Shown piece after piece: positions 1 to 7,379 of a stretch of DNA of 59,852 nucleotides. Origin of the DNA: an uncultured Pelagibacteraceae bacterium (GTDB taxonomy: Bacteria; Pseudomonadota; Alphaproteobacteria; Pelagibacterales; Pelagibacteraceae). Within the stretch, counting starts at the first letter, position 1, and the number at the start of each line of letters is the position of its first letter. Both the position numbers and the translations under genes were made by a program. Location: the NCBI GenBank assembly GCA_902521805.1, contig CABYTL010000006.1:1-59852 (forward strand). Reading direction: 5' to 3'. The notes beneath the pieces were generated by a model. It was given only the letters and a program-made list of their open reading frames with translations, searched no databases and was not told the DNA's origin.

Positions 1-2
1 TA

Positions 3-284
3 AGTAAATTTGATGGTCACATTTTTACATTTGATTTTAAAAACAAAAATACCCCATGTATAAGAAGTTTTTTCCAAGAAGAAAAAATCTCAGATGACAC
101 TTTAAATTGTGAGTACGAGGGAATTTTAGGAACTGTGGCTGGTATTATTGGCACTATTCAAGCTAATGAAATCTTAAAGAAAATTTTGAATATTGGAAAA
201 AATCTTAATGGATATATACTAATTTTGGACTTACTAAATTTAACTTTTAGAAAAGTTAAACTTAATAAACTAAGAGATGTTTAA
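3..284 (+). CDS. ThiF/MoeB/HesA-family E1-like adenylyltransferase, C-terminal part (5' end outside window)
   Basis: Only the last 93 residues are in the window. Members of this family adenylate the C-terminus of small ubiquitin-like sulfur carriers (MoaD, ThiS) in the cytoplasm. The conserved C-terminal block GILGTVAGIIGTIQANE is clear, preceded by TPCIRSFFQ, which corresponds to the zinc-binding CxxC strand of MoeB (TPCYRCLFP). The second cysteine is a serine here, so zinc binding may be altered or lost. The stop overlaps the start of the next gene by 8 bases, suggesting co-transcription. MoeB, ThiF and a generic HesA-type protein cannot be told apart from this fragment. Confidence 0.8.
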   Translation, partial: SKFDGHIFTFDFKNKNTPCIRSFFQEEKISDDTLNCEYEGILGTVAGIIGTIQANEILKKILNIGKNLNGYILILDLLNLTFRKVKLNKLRDV

Positions 285-735
285 GCAAGTAATTTTACAA
301 AAAATTTTAGTTGTTATTATTTGTTTATTCTACTTTCCATTAGCTACAGCAGAAGATATTTTTCTATCTCTAAAAAAAAATAAAGTTAACGTTAGATATG
401 GTCCAAGTTTTAATTTTCCAATAAAATATGTTTATGAAAAAAAAAATCTGCCAATTAAGCAGATAGATAAAAAAGAAAATTTTAGAAGAATAATTGATCA
501 TAAAAAAAATAGTGGCTGGATACATGTCTCTCAACTAAAAAAGATTAATTCTGTAATAGCTATGGAAGAAAAGATAATTTTTAAGAAATCTACAATTTTC
601 TCCGAACCAATTGTAAAAGTCAAAAAAGGTAGATTATTAATCATAAAAAGATGTGAAGAGAATTGGTGTAAAGTTAGCTCAGGAAAATATGAGGGATGGA
701 TTGATACTCGCTACCTATGGGGAAAAGTTAATTAA
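277..735 (+). CDS. exported bacterial SH3-domain protein (SH3_4 type)
   Basis: A 152-residue protein with an N-terminal hydrophobic signal segment (about residues 4-25, ending near ATAED). It carries two SH3-like repeats. The first (about 33-90) has the SH3_4 signature NVRYGPSFNFP followed by GWIHVSQL. The second (about 95-150) ends GWIDTRYLW. Such periplasmic SH3 proteins are thought to bind cell-wall peptides, but no substrate can be deduced here. It overlaps the upstream ThiF/MoeB gene, an arrangement I recall from other alphaproteobacteria. The family call is firm and the function open. Confidence 0.75.
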   Translation: MFKQVILQKILVVIICLFYFPLATAEDIFLSLKKNKVNVRYGPSFNFPIKYVYEKKNLPIKQIDKKENFRRIIDHKKNSGWIHVSQLKKINSVIAMEEKIIFKKSTIFSEPIVKVKKGRLLIIKRCEENWCKVSSGKYEGWIDTRYLWGKVN

Positions 736-754
736 TATTTTAATATTAATTAAT

Positions 755-934
755 CTATTTTTGTTGTGAACAAATGTCTTTAATAACTGGAGTGTTAGCA
801 CAATCACCACACTTGGTTTTTTGCACTATGCAACCATCATCAAGAACCTCAATGTCTACAATCTTATTACACTTAGAACAAGTTGAGGAAATTGTTAAAC
901 CACATTTTTTACAATTAAAATTTTCAATCTGCAT
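755..934 (-). CDS. small zinc-ribbon protein, 59 residues
   Basis: The minus strand encodes an uninterrupted 59-residue ORF from an ATG at 934 to a TAG at 755. It has three CxxC pairs: CKKC at residues 8-11, CSKC at 19-22 and a late CGDC, plus one further cysteine in DDGC. Paired CxxC knuckles in so short a protein indicate a zinc ribbon or small metal-binding protein. I do not recognise a named family; the cysteine spacing does not fit bacterioferritin-associated ferredoxin. It lies alone between the SH3 gene (convergent) and the DUF2061 gene. A Fur-box-like palindrome lies 46 bases upstream of its start. Confidence 0.6.
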   Translation of the reverse strand: MQIENFNCKKCGLTISSTCSKCNKIVDIEVLDDGCIVQKTKCGDCANTPVIKDICSQQK

Positions 935-979
935 ATCCTTAAATTAATTATGAAAAAAAAACATACAAGAAAAAAGAGT

Positions 980-998
980 GAGAATAGTTATCATTCAC
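980..998. promoter_or_regulatory. possible Fur-box-like palindrome upstream of the zinc-ribbon gene
   Basis: The 19-base stretch GAGAATAGTTATCATTCAC matches 13 of 19 positions of the classical E. coli Fur box by hand alignment and contains the inverted halves GAAT and ATTC. It sits 46 bases upstream of the minus-strand zinc-ribbon gene, where an operator could act. In such AT-rich DNA a match of this quality can occur by chance, so this is only a candidate. Confidence 0.25.
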
Positions 999-1065
999 AC
1001 ATTTTTTTCAAATAATAATTATTGTTAAATTTAATTGGTTAAAAAACTAAAATAAATTATAGTAT

Positions 1066-1305
1066 TTATTTTTTAGATTTGCTTGCCCACCATTTATCTA
1101 AAATAAAATACCAAATTGAATTGGCGATTGGTTCAACAATTGCATCAGTTAGAGCTACTCCAAATGATACATCAGCAACAAGCATCAAAACAGTTATTGC
1201 AATTGCAAAATGTCCTAAAGTATAAATGACAGTTCTTAAAATTGAACCTTTATTATTTTGATAAACATTTCCTGCTGCTTTAAATATTCCGCTTGTAAGT
1301 TCCAT
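1066..1305 (-). CDS. small membrane protein, DUF2061-like
   Basis: A 79-residue protein with two hydrophobic segments (about 23-45 and 47-68). The pattern RTVIYTLGHFAIAI and IANSIWYFILDKWW resembles DUF2061 membrane proteins, whose conserved core ends in a Y-x-x-H/D-E/K-x-W-type element. The function of the family is unknown. The start codon directly abuts the stop of the upstream hydroxylase gene (1306/1305), so it is very probably translated from the same mRNA as that gene and katG. Confidence 0.6.
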   Translation of the reverse strand: MELTSGIFKAAGNVYQNNKGSILRTVIYTLGHFAIAITVLMLVADVSFGVALTDAIVEPIANSIWYFILDKWWASKSKK

Positions 1306-1902
1306 TTAACTTCTAAAAGGACTTTCTAAAACACATGCTACTAAATGAATTCTAGCTTGTTCCCCTCCATTAAAAAAATTATGATATTTAGTGTTGTTTG
1401 TTATCCATACTTTTCCATCAGCTGGAAGATGTTTTGCAACATTTTCTATAACCATAGAGCAACCTTTATTAGTAATAATTGGCACGTGAAGTCTACATTC
1501 AGGGTCTTTATGCCAACTTAAAGTAGACCTTGGCTCTTTTAATAACAATCTAACTCTTCCTAATTTAAATCTTTTTCCTAAAGTCTGATATACTTCCTTG
1601 AAATAGGTATTTTCAAATTCTGGAACCAATTGAGTATATTTAGACTCATCTATAATTTTATCTCTTGAAACCTCTTCTCCTGACTCATCAGCAATTGTCC
1701 AATATCTACCTCTAATATTATTCCCTTTTATAGAACTTTCATCATTTGGAATTCGATTTATTGAAATAGCGCCAAAATGTGTTACGCCTGGAGAATTAAA
1801 TTTTTTGTCTTTTAATACCTTCTCTAAATCGTTTCTCAATTTTGATATATCAAAATTTAAATTAGGGACTTCATAAAAATCCTCAAAACTAGTTGTTACC
1901 AT
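1306..1902 (-). CDS. aspartyl/asparaginyl beta-hydroxylase-like Fe(II)/2-oxoglutarate dioxygenase
   Basis: A 198-residue cytoplasmic protein with the double-stranded beta-helix metal site of the Asp/Asn beta-hydroxylase family: H131-x-D133 in LSWHKDPECR, distal H174 in KYHNFFN, and a downstream arginine (R184, QARIHL) suited to 2-oxoglutarate binding. Bacterial members hydroxylate peptides or free amino acids, and the substrate here is unknown. It lies 21 bases downstream of katG and directly upstream of the DUF2061 gene on the same strand. The three probably form one unit downstream of the Irr-type regulator, giving an iron/oxygen theme. The family call is good; the role is inferred only from context. 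Confidence 0.7.
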   Translation of the reverse strand: MVTTSFEDFYEVPNLNFDISKLRNDLEKVLKDKKFNSPGVTHFGAISINRIPNDESSIKGNNIRGRYWTIADESGEEVSRDKIIDESKYTQLVPEFENTYFKEVYQTLGKRFKLGRVRLLLKEPRSTLSWHKDPECRLHVPIITNKGCSMVIENVAKHLPADGKVWITNNTKYHNFFNGGEQARIHLVACVLESPFRS

Positions 1903-1923
1903 GTTATTTTTCCGCTTTTTATT

Positions 1924-4161
1924 TTAATTTAACCTTAAATCAAACCTATCTGCATTCATTACTTTGGCCCATGCAGAAATGAAATCTTTAATAAATTTTT
2001 CCCCTGAATCTTCACATGCATAAACTTCTGCTAGAGCTCTTAATTGAGAGTTTGAACCGAAAATTAAATCGACTCTTGTTGCTTTCCATTTAGTTTTTTT
2101 TGTTTTTCTATCTTTTCCTACAAATGTTTGATCTGATCTATCTTCCTCTTTCCAAGTGGTATTCATGTCTAATAAATTTATGAAATAATCATTGGTAAGA
2201 GAACCGGGCCTATTCGTGAAAACACCATGTATAGAACCGTCATAGTTTGTATTCAATACTCTCATTCCTCCTATAAGTGCCGTCATCTCTGGTGCAGTTA
2301 GCCCCATTAACTGAGCTTTATCGACTAATTTTTCCTCTGCTGAAACATTTGAAGCTCCCTCATTTAGATAATTTCTGAAACCATCTGCTTGAGGTTCAAG
2401 AAGACCAAAAGAATTAATATCAGTCTGATCTTGTCTTGCATCTCCTCTTCCTGATGAAAATGGTACTTTAATTTTATAACCTGCTTTTTTAGCAGCTATT
2501 TCAATACCAACACCTCCAGCTAAGACAATTAAATCAGCCATTGATACACTTTTCTTTTTGTTATCAAATTTGCTTTTAATTTTATTTAAAGCCTTAATTA
2601 TTACTGATAATTTCTTTGGGTTGTTAACTTTCCAATTTTTTTGAGGTTCTAACATTATTCTTGCTCCATTAGCTCCACCTCTTTTATCTGAGCCTCTGAA
2701 AGTAGATGCTGAAGCCCATGCCGTAGAAACTAAATCTGAAATAGATATTTTTGATTTGGAAATCTTATTTTTTAAATCATTAATATCCTTAGTTTTAAGT
2801 TTATATCTGGGTTTATCTATTGGATCTTGCCAAATTAATTGTTCTTTCGGGACGTCACTACCAAGGTAGCAGACTTTTGGACCCATATCTCTGTGAGTTA
2901 ATTTAAACCACGCTCTAGCAAATGCATCATGAAACTCTTGTGGATTTTGATGAAAGTGCTTCGTAATAGGTCCATAACTTGGATCAACTTTCATTGATAT
3001 ATCTGTTGTTTGCATCATTGGTGCATGAAGCACACCTTTTTTATGTGCATCAGGGACCATCTTAATTCTTTGACCGTTTTTCTTTGGCGTCCATTGATGA
3101 GCACCAGCTGGACTTTTTGTAAGCTCCCAGTCATGATCATATAAACAATCTAAATATCCCATATCCCATTTAATAGGATTTTGAGTCCAAGCACCCTCAA
3201 TACCACTACTTATTGTATCAACACCTTTTCCAGACTTATAACCACTATTCCATCCTGTTGATTGATCTTGAAGTCTCGATGCTTCAGGATCAGGACCTTT
3301 GTGAGACTCAGGTGCTGCTCCATGAGATTTTCCAAATGTATGTCCTCCAGCCACTAGTGCTGCTGTCTCATAATCGTTCATAGCCATTCTTCCAAATGTC
3401 TCTCTAATATCATGTGCTGCAAGTTTCGGATCTGGATTGGCATCTGGACCTTGTGGATTAACATATATTAAACCCATGTGTGAAGCTCCCAATGGCTGTT
3501 CTAAATCTCTTTTTCCACTGTATCTTTCTACACCTAGCATTTCTTTTTCTGAACCCCAATAAATATCATCCTCTGGCTCCCAGATATCAGCTCTGCCTGC
3601 TCCAAAACCAAAAGTTTTGAAACCCATTGAGTCTAAAGCTACATTACCAACTAATATAAAAAGGTCAGCCCATGAAATTTTTCTTCCATACTTTTTTTTA
3701 ATTGGCCATAAAAGCAACCTTGCTTTATCTAAATTTACGTTATCTGGCCAAGAGTTCAGTGGAGCAAATCTTTGATTTCCTGTTCCAGCGCCACCTCTAC
3801 CATCACCAGTTCTATAAGTTCCTGCAGCATGCCAAGCCAATCGAATAAATAGTGGACCATAATGACCATAATCCGCAGGCCACCAATCCTGTGAATCTGT
3901 CATTAATTTTTTTAAATCTTTTTTTAATCCCTTGTAATTAATTTTTTTAAATTCTTTAGCGTAACTAAATTTCTTATCCATAGGGTTAGATAAATTAGAG
4001 TGCTGACTAAGGATTTTTAAATTTAAACTATTTGGCCAAAAATCTCTAACTGTTTGACCTCTACCTGCAGAAAATTTTGCAGGTGAGCCTACTCCAGTAA
4101 ATGGACACTTGCTTAGTTCTTTAGATTTAAATGATTTATTTTTAAAATTTTCAGTACTCAT
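1924..4161 (-). CDS. katG: catalase-peroxidase KatG
   Basis: Heme enzyme that removes hydrogen peroxide by catalase and peroxidase reactions. The 745 residues match the two-domain bacterial KatG length. The distal-site triad Arg107-Trp110-His111 is visible in [11 protein letters not shown]. The Tyr of the Met-Tyr-Trp cofactor lies in LIYVNPQGP and the proximal His in [15 protein letters not shown]. The degenerate C-terminal domain is complete. No signal peptide is seen, so it is cytoplasmic. It lies downstream of the Irr-type regulator gene on the same strand, with a palindromic candidate operator in the 101-base gap. Many surface SAR11 genomes are reported to lack catalase, so its presence is notable. 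Confidence 0.97.
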   Translation of the reverse strand: MSTENFKNKSFKSKELSKCPFTGVGSPAKFSAGRGQTVRDFWPNSLNLKILSQHSNLSNPMDKKFSYAKEFKKINYKGLKKDLKKLMTDSQDWWPADYGHYGPLFIRLAWHAAGTYRTGDGRGGAGTGNQRFAPLNSWPDNVNLDKARLLLWPIKKKYGRKISWADLFILVGNVALDSMGFKTFGFGAGRADIWEPEDDIYWGSEKEMLGVERYSGKRDLEQPLGASHMGLIYVNPQGPDANPDPKLAAHDIRETFGRMAMNDYETAALVAGGHTFGKSHGAAPESHKGPDPEASRLQDQSTGWNSGYKSGKGVDTISSGIEGAWTQNPIKWDMGYLDCLYDHDWELTKSPAGAHQWTPKKNGQRIKMVPDAHKKGVLHAPMMQTTDISMKVDPSYGPITKHFHQNPQEFHDAFARAWFKLTHRDMGPKVCYLGSDVPKEQLIWQDPIDKPRYKLKTKDINDLKNKISKSKISISDLVSTAWASASTFRGSDKRGGANGARIMLEPQKNWKVNNPKKLSVIIKALNKIKSKFDNKKKSVSMADLIVLAGGVGIEIAAKKAGYKIKVPFSSGRGDARQDQTDINSFGLLEPQADGFRNYLNEGASNVSAEEKLVDKAQLMGLTAPEMTALIGGMRVLNTNYDGSIHGVFTNRPGSLTNDYFINLLDMNTTWKEEDRSDQTFVGKDRKTKKTKWKATRVDLIFGSNSQLRALAEVYACEDSGEKFIKDFISAWAKVMNADRFDLRLN

Positions 4162-4201
4162 TATATTCCTTACAGTTAGAGATAATCATGTTAATATGTA
4201 G

Positions 4202-4218
4202 TTTATAATGATTCTAAA
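4202..4218. promoter_or_regulatory. candidate Fur-superfamily (Irr/PerR-like) operator upstream of katG
   Basis: The sequence TTTATAATGATTCTAAA forms inverted heptamers TTTATAA/TTCTAAA around a 3-base centre, with one mismatch in the dyad. It lies about 40 bases upstream of the katG start. It resembles both the rhizobial iron-control element bound by Irr (TTTAGAA and TTCTAAA halves) and the PerR box (14 of 15 positions of TTATAATNATTATAA). A near-identical element lies upstream of irr. Binding is inferred. Confidence 0.5.
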
Positions 4219-4262
4219 TAAAGTGTCAATTGTATAAAAACGACGCTGAAGTGTATAAAAGA

Positions 4263-4661
4263 TTAACTCTCTAATCTAACCAGAATTTCTACTGATTTAA
4301 TTTTTTTGCCATCAATTTTTCTTTTTATATTAATAGGTCCAACATCTGCATTTTCTAAATCAATGAGTTTTTCCTCCTTTAGATCATAAAAATGATGATG
4401 ATCAGAAACATTAGTATCAAAATATGTCTGATTGGAATTAATTGGAATTTGTTTTAAATATCCTTTTTTTTCAAAAGCGTGGACCGTGTTGTAAACTGTA
4501 GCTAAAGATATTTTGGTATTTGTCTTTTTTTTTATTTTTTGTTCGAGTTCATTAATAGTGAAATGAAATGTTTTATCTGTATCAAATAAAACCTCGCATA
4601 TTTGAATTCTTTGCTTAGTGGGCCTTAAACCTGAATTTCTTAATTTTTCTCTATATTTCAC
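4263..4661 (-). CDS. irr: Irr-type iron/heme-responsive transcriptional regulator (Fur superfamily)
   Basis: A 132-residue Fur-fold regulator. The N-terminal winged helix has GLRPTKQR (about 11-18) and the recognition-helix region SLATVYNTVHAFEKKGYL. The dimer/metal domain has TYFDTNVSDHHHF, with the HHH triplet at residues 88-90 that marks alphaproteobacterial Irr. There is no CxxC zinc site as in PerR or classical Fur, and no N-terminal heme motif like that of Bradyrhizobium Irr. The start codon is GTG, because no suitable ATG is available. It is divergent from fabA, as in other alphaproteobacteria, and precedes katG. Irr represses or activates iron and heme genes; control of katG here is inferred. 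Confidence 0.85.
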   Translation of the reverse strand: MKYREKLRNSGLRPTKQRIQICEVLFDTDKTFHFTINELEQKIKKKTNTKISLATVYNTVHAFEKKGYLKQIPINSNQTYFDTNVSDHHHFYDLKEEKLIDLENADVGPINIKRKIDGKKIKSVEILVRLES

Positions 4662-4681
4662 AATTTCAACTATATTGTTAG

Positions 4682-4696
4682 TTATAATTATTCTAA
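4682..4696. promoter_or_regulatory. candidate Fur-superfamily operator in the irr/fabA divergent region
   Basis: TTATAATTATTCTAA differs at one of 15 positions from the PerR-box consensus TTATAATNATTATAA and has the same architecture as the palindrome upstream of katG. It lies 21 bases upstream of the irr start, suiting autoregulation, and about 60 bases upstream of fabA. Confidence 0.5.
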
Positions 4697-4703
4697 ACTA
4701 CTA

Positions 4704-4720
4704 TTATAATTATATTATAA
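4704..4720. promoter_or_regulatory. second palindrome in the irr/fabA divergent region
   Basis: TTATAATTATATTATAA is a perfect inverted repeat of the heptamer TTATAAT around TAT. Its centre is 23 bases, about two helical turns, from the centre of the neighbouring palindrome at 4682-4696. The tandem, in-phase arrangement suits cooperative dimer binding, but AT-only palindromes arise easily in this genome. Confidence 0.35.
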
Positions 4721-4756
4721 AATGGCAAAATCAAGTAAATAAGAGTACTCAATTTT

Positions 4757-5257
4757 ATGAAAAAAAACTCTTACTCATATGATGAGCTAATTAATTGTGC
4801 CGAAGGCAAATTATTCGGTCCGGGTAATGCAAAATTACCTCTTCCACCAATGCTCATGTTTGATAGAATTACTGAAATTAATGATAATATGGGTACTTTT
4901 AAAAAAGGTTCTTTAAAAGCAGAGTTAGAGATAAAGAAAAATCTTTGGTTTTTTGATTGTCATTTTAAAGGGGACCCTGTCATGCCTGGATGTCTTGGTC
5001 TTGATGCTATGTGGCAATTAGTAGGTTTTTATTTAGGTTGGATAGGTAATCCTGGAAAAGGTAGAGCTCTGGGAGTTGGGACTGTAAAATTTACAGGAGA
5101 GGTTTTACAGAATGTAAAATTGGTAGAATATGAGATTGATATGAAGAAAATTATGTCACCAGGTGGAACTACTGTTGGTCTTGCAAATGGATTACTTTTG
5201 GCTGATGGAAAAAAAATTTATTCAGCGGATAGTTTAAAAGTAGGATTATTTAAATAA
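4757..5257 (+). CDS. fabA: 3-hydroxydecanoyl-ACP dehydratase/isomerase FabA
   Basis: Dehydrates 3-hydroxyacyl-ACP and isomerises trans-2- to cis-3-decenoyl-ACP, the branch point of anaerobic-type unsaturated fatty acid synthesis. It is 166 residues long, close to the usual 171. The hot-dog active site shows His69 in [13 protein letters not shown] and Asp83 in GLDAMWQ, equivalent to E. coli H70 and D84. It begins a three-gene operon with fabB (stop and start overlap in TAATG) and fabI. The divergent neighbour is irr, as in other alphaproteobacteria, and the shared spacer carries two candidate regulator sites. Confidence 0.97.
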   Translation: MKKNSYSYDELINCAEGKLFGPGNAKLPLPPMLMFDRITEINDNMGTFKKGSLKAELEIKKNLWFFDCHFKGDPVMPGCLGLDAMWQLVGFYLGWIGNPGKGRALGVGTVKFTGEVLQNVKLVEYEIDMKKIMSPGGTTVGLANGLLLADGKKIYSADSLKVGLFK

Positions 5258-6468
5258 TGAAAAGGGTGGTAATTACTGGACTAGGAATTGTTTCTTGCCT
5301 TGGAAATAATCAAGAAGAAGTGCATCAATCATTATTAAATTCTAAATCAGGAATTACTTATTCAGAAGAGTATGAAGAACATAATTTGAAAAGTCATATT
5401 CATGGTAAGCCAAACATTAAACTAGAAGATTATATTGACAGGAAAACCATTAGATTTATGGGATCAGGATCAGCATATAACTATATTGCGATGCTAGAAG
5501 CTATTAAAGATTCTGGATTGGAGGAAAAGGATATAAGTAATTTTAAAACAGGAATTGTTATGGGTTCTGGAGGACCATCAATAGAAAATGTAATTTTAGC
5601 AGCAGACAAAACTAGGGCTAAAACACCAAAATTAATGGGACCATTTATCGTTCCAAGAACAATGGCAAGTACTGCTTCAGCTACATTAGCTGTTCCATTT
5701 AAGATTAAAGGAACAAATTATACTATGAGTTCTGCCTGTGCAACTAGTGGACACTGTATTGGAAATTCTATGGAATTAATTCAAATGGGAAAGCAAAACA
5801 TTGTTTTTGCTGGTGGAAGTGAAGAAATTCATTGGGCAATGACAGCCATGTTTGATGCTATGACAGCTCTGTCATCAAAATATAATGATACTCCTGAGAC
5901 GGCATCTAGAGCATACGATAAAACACGAGATGGATTTGTAATTGCAGGTGGTGGTGGGGTTCTAGTGCTTGAAGAATACGAACATGCAAAAGCTAGGGGG
6001 GCTAAAATTTATGCAGAATTGACCGGTTATGGAGCAACTTCTGATGGACACGATATGGTGGCACCTTCCGGAGAAGGAGCAACTAGGTGTATGAAAATGG
6101 CAATTTCTACTGCTAGAAACAAAATAGATTATATCAACACTCATGGAACTTCTACTCCTGTAGGGGATATTACTGAATTAAATTCAGTTAAAGAAACTTT
6201 TGGATCAGAAATTCCAAAAATTAGTTCAACTAAATCTTTGTCCGGACATCCATTAGGAGCAGCTTCTGTCCATGAAGCAATTTATTGTTTGATTATGATG
6301 AAAAACAATTTTATTGCTGGGTCGGCAAATATAAGTGAATTGGATGATGACGCTAAAAAATTTCCAATTATCTCAAAAACAGAAACAGAAGTAACTTTAA
6401 ATGCAGTAATGTCTAATAGTTTTGGTTTTGGTGGAACCAATGCAGCTTTAATTTTTGAAAAGGTATAG
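5257..6468 (+). CDS. fabB: beta-ketoacyl-ACP synthase I FabB
   Basis: Condenses acyl-ACP with malonyl-ACP and is needed for elongating the cis-3-decenoyl intermediate made by FabA. The 403-residue thiolase-fold enzyme shows the Cys-His-His triad: Cys161 in [10 protein letters not shown], His296 in [11 protein letters not shown] and His331 in LSGHPLGAA. The start overlaps the fabA stop by one base, implying coupled translation. fabI follows after two bases. Confidence 0.97.
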   Translation: MKRVVITGLGIVSCLGNNQEEVHQSLLNSKSGITYSEEYEEHNLKSHIHGKPNIKLEDYIDRKTIRFMGSGSAYNYIAMLEAIKDSGLEEKDISNFKTGIVMGSGGPSIENVILAADKTRAKTPKLMGPFIVPRTMASTASATLAVPFKIKGTNYTMSSACATSGHCIGNSMELIQMGKQNIVFAGGSEEIHWAMTAMFDAMTALSSKYNDTPETASRAYDKTRDGFVIAGGGGVLVLEEYEHAKARGAKIYAELTGYGATSDGHDMVAPSGEGATRCMKMAISTARNKIDYINTHGTSTPVGDITELNSVKETFGSEIPKISSTKSLSGHPLGAASVHEAIYCLIMMKNNFIAGSANISELDDDAKKFPIISKTETEVTLNAVMSNSFGFGGTNAALIFEKV

Positions 6469-6470
6469 TC

Positions 6471-7256
6471 ATGGATTTAATGAAGGGGAAAAAAGGTTTA
6501 ATCATGGGTGTTGCAAATGAAAGATCAATAGCGTGGGGTATTTCACAAAAACTAGCAGAAGCTGGTGCTGAGCTTGCTTTCACTTATCTTGGGGACGCTT
6601 TAAAAAAAAGAGTCGTGCCTTTGGCTGAAAAATTAAATTCAAAAGTTACGTTCAGTTGTGATGTAGAAAAAAAAGAAGATGTAATAAAATTATTTGAAGA
6701 TATTAAATCAAAATGGGGTCAAATTGATTTTGTAGTTCATGCAATTGCATTTTCAGATAAGTCAGAATTGTCTGGGGAATATTTAAACACAACTAGAGAA
6801 AACTTTTTGAGAAGTATGTTAATTTCCTGCTTTTCATTTACAGAAGTTGCTAAAGAGGCTTCTAAAATACTGAGAGAAGGAGGGAACTTAATCACTCTTA
6901 GTTACGAAGCAAACAGAGCTATTCCTAATTATAACGTAATGGGTGTTTGTAAAGCTGCACTTGAATCAAGTGTTAAATACTTAGCTAGAGATCTGGGTGC
7001 AAAAGGTTTAAGAGTTAATGCTATAAGTGCCGGACCAATTAAAACATTAGCAGCTTCAGCGATTGGAGATGCAAAATTTTTATATAAATGGAATGAAGAC
7101 CACTCTTTTTTAAAAAGAAACGTCGATATCCAAGATGTTGGAAATTCAGCACTGTATCTTTTAAGCGACTTGGCTAAAGGTGTAACTGGCGAAATTCATT
7201 ATGTAGATGCTGGTTATAATAAAGTTGGGATGCCAGATCCTAAAAATATTTCTTAA
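6471..7256 (+). CDS. fabI: enoyl-ACP reductase (NADH) FabI
   Basis: Reduces trans-2-enoyl-ACP in the last step of each fatty acid elongation cycle. It is a short-chain dehydrogenase of 261 residues. The cofactor motif is GLIMGVANERSIAWG, and the FabI-specific Tyr-Tyr-Lys set is Tyr145, Tyr154 and Lys161 (YNVMGVCKAAL). An alternative in-frame ATG three codons in could also serve as start. It is the last gene of fabA-fabB-fabI. Its stop overlaps the tail of a small gene on the other strand. Confidence 0.95.
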   Translation: MDLMKGKKGLIMGVANERSIAWGISQKLAEAGAELAFTYLGDALKKRVVPLAEKLNSKVTFSCDVEKKEDVIKLFEDIKSKWGQIDFVVHAIAFSDKSELSGEYLNTTRENFLRSMLISCFSFTEVAKEASKILREGGNLITLSYEANRAIPNYNVMGVCKAALESSVKYLARDLGAKGLRVNAISAGPIKTLAASAIGDAKFLYKWNEDHSFLKRNVDIQDVGNSALYLLSDLAKGVTGEIHYVDAGYNKVGMPDPKNIS

Positions 7257-7375
7257 AAACCCATATTTGACCAGTTATCTTTGTCATTGTACCTATTAAG
7301 CTCTTTTTTTGAAATAGGTCTAAAAAGTACCCAAATTACAACAACTAGCAATGTAGTAAGTATTATTGTCTCCAT
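7253..7375 (-). CDS. small single-pass membrane protein, 40 residues (hypothetical)
   Basis: The minus strand carries a 40-residue ORF with one hydrophobic helix (about residues 3-18, IILTTLLVVVIWVLF) followed by a charged tail with several lysines and aspartates. It lies 5 bases downstream of pnp on the same strand and overlaps the fabI stop tail-to-tail by 4 bases, filling an otherwise empty 123-base gap. No family is recognised. The clean start, helix plus polar tail and close spacing favour a real gene, but length alone cannot exclude chance. Confidence 0.45.
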   Translation of the reverse strand: METIILTTLLVVVIWVLFRPISKKELNRYNDKDNWSNMGF

Positions 7376-7379
7376 AAGC

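Noticed and set aside
950-1015. Plus-strand ATG ORF of 21 codons in the gap before the DUF2061 gene
   Set aside because: Very short, lysine-run-driven, no recognisable motif and no supporting context; it overlaps the candidate Fur-like palindrome.
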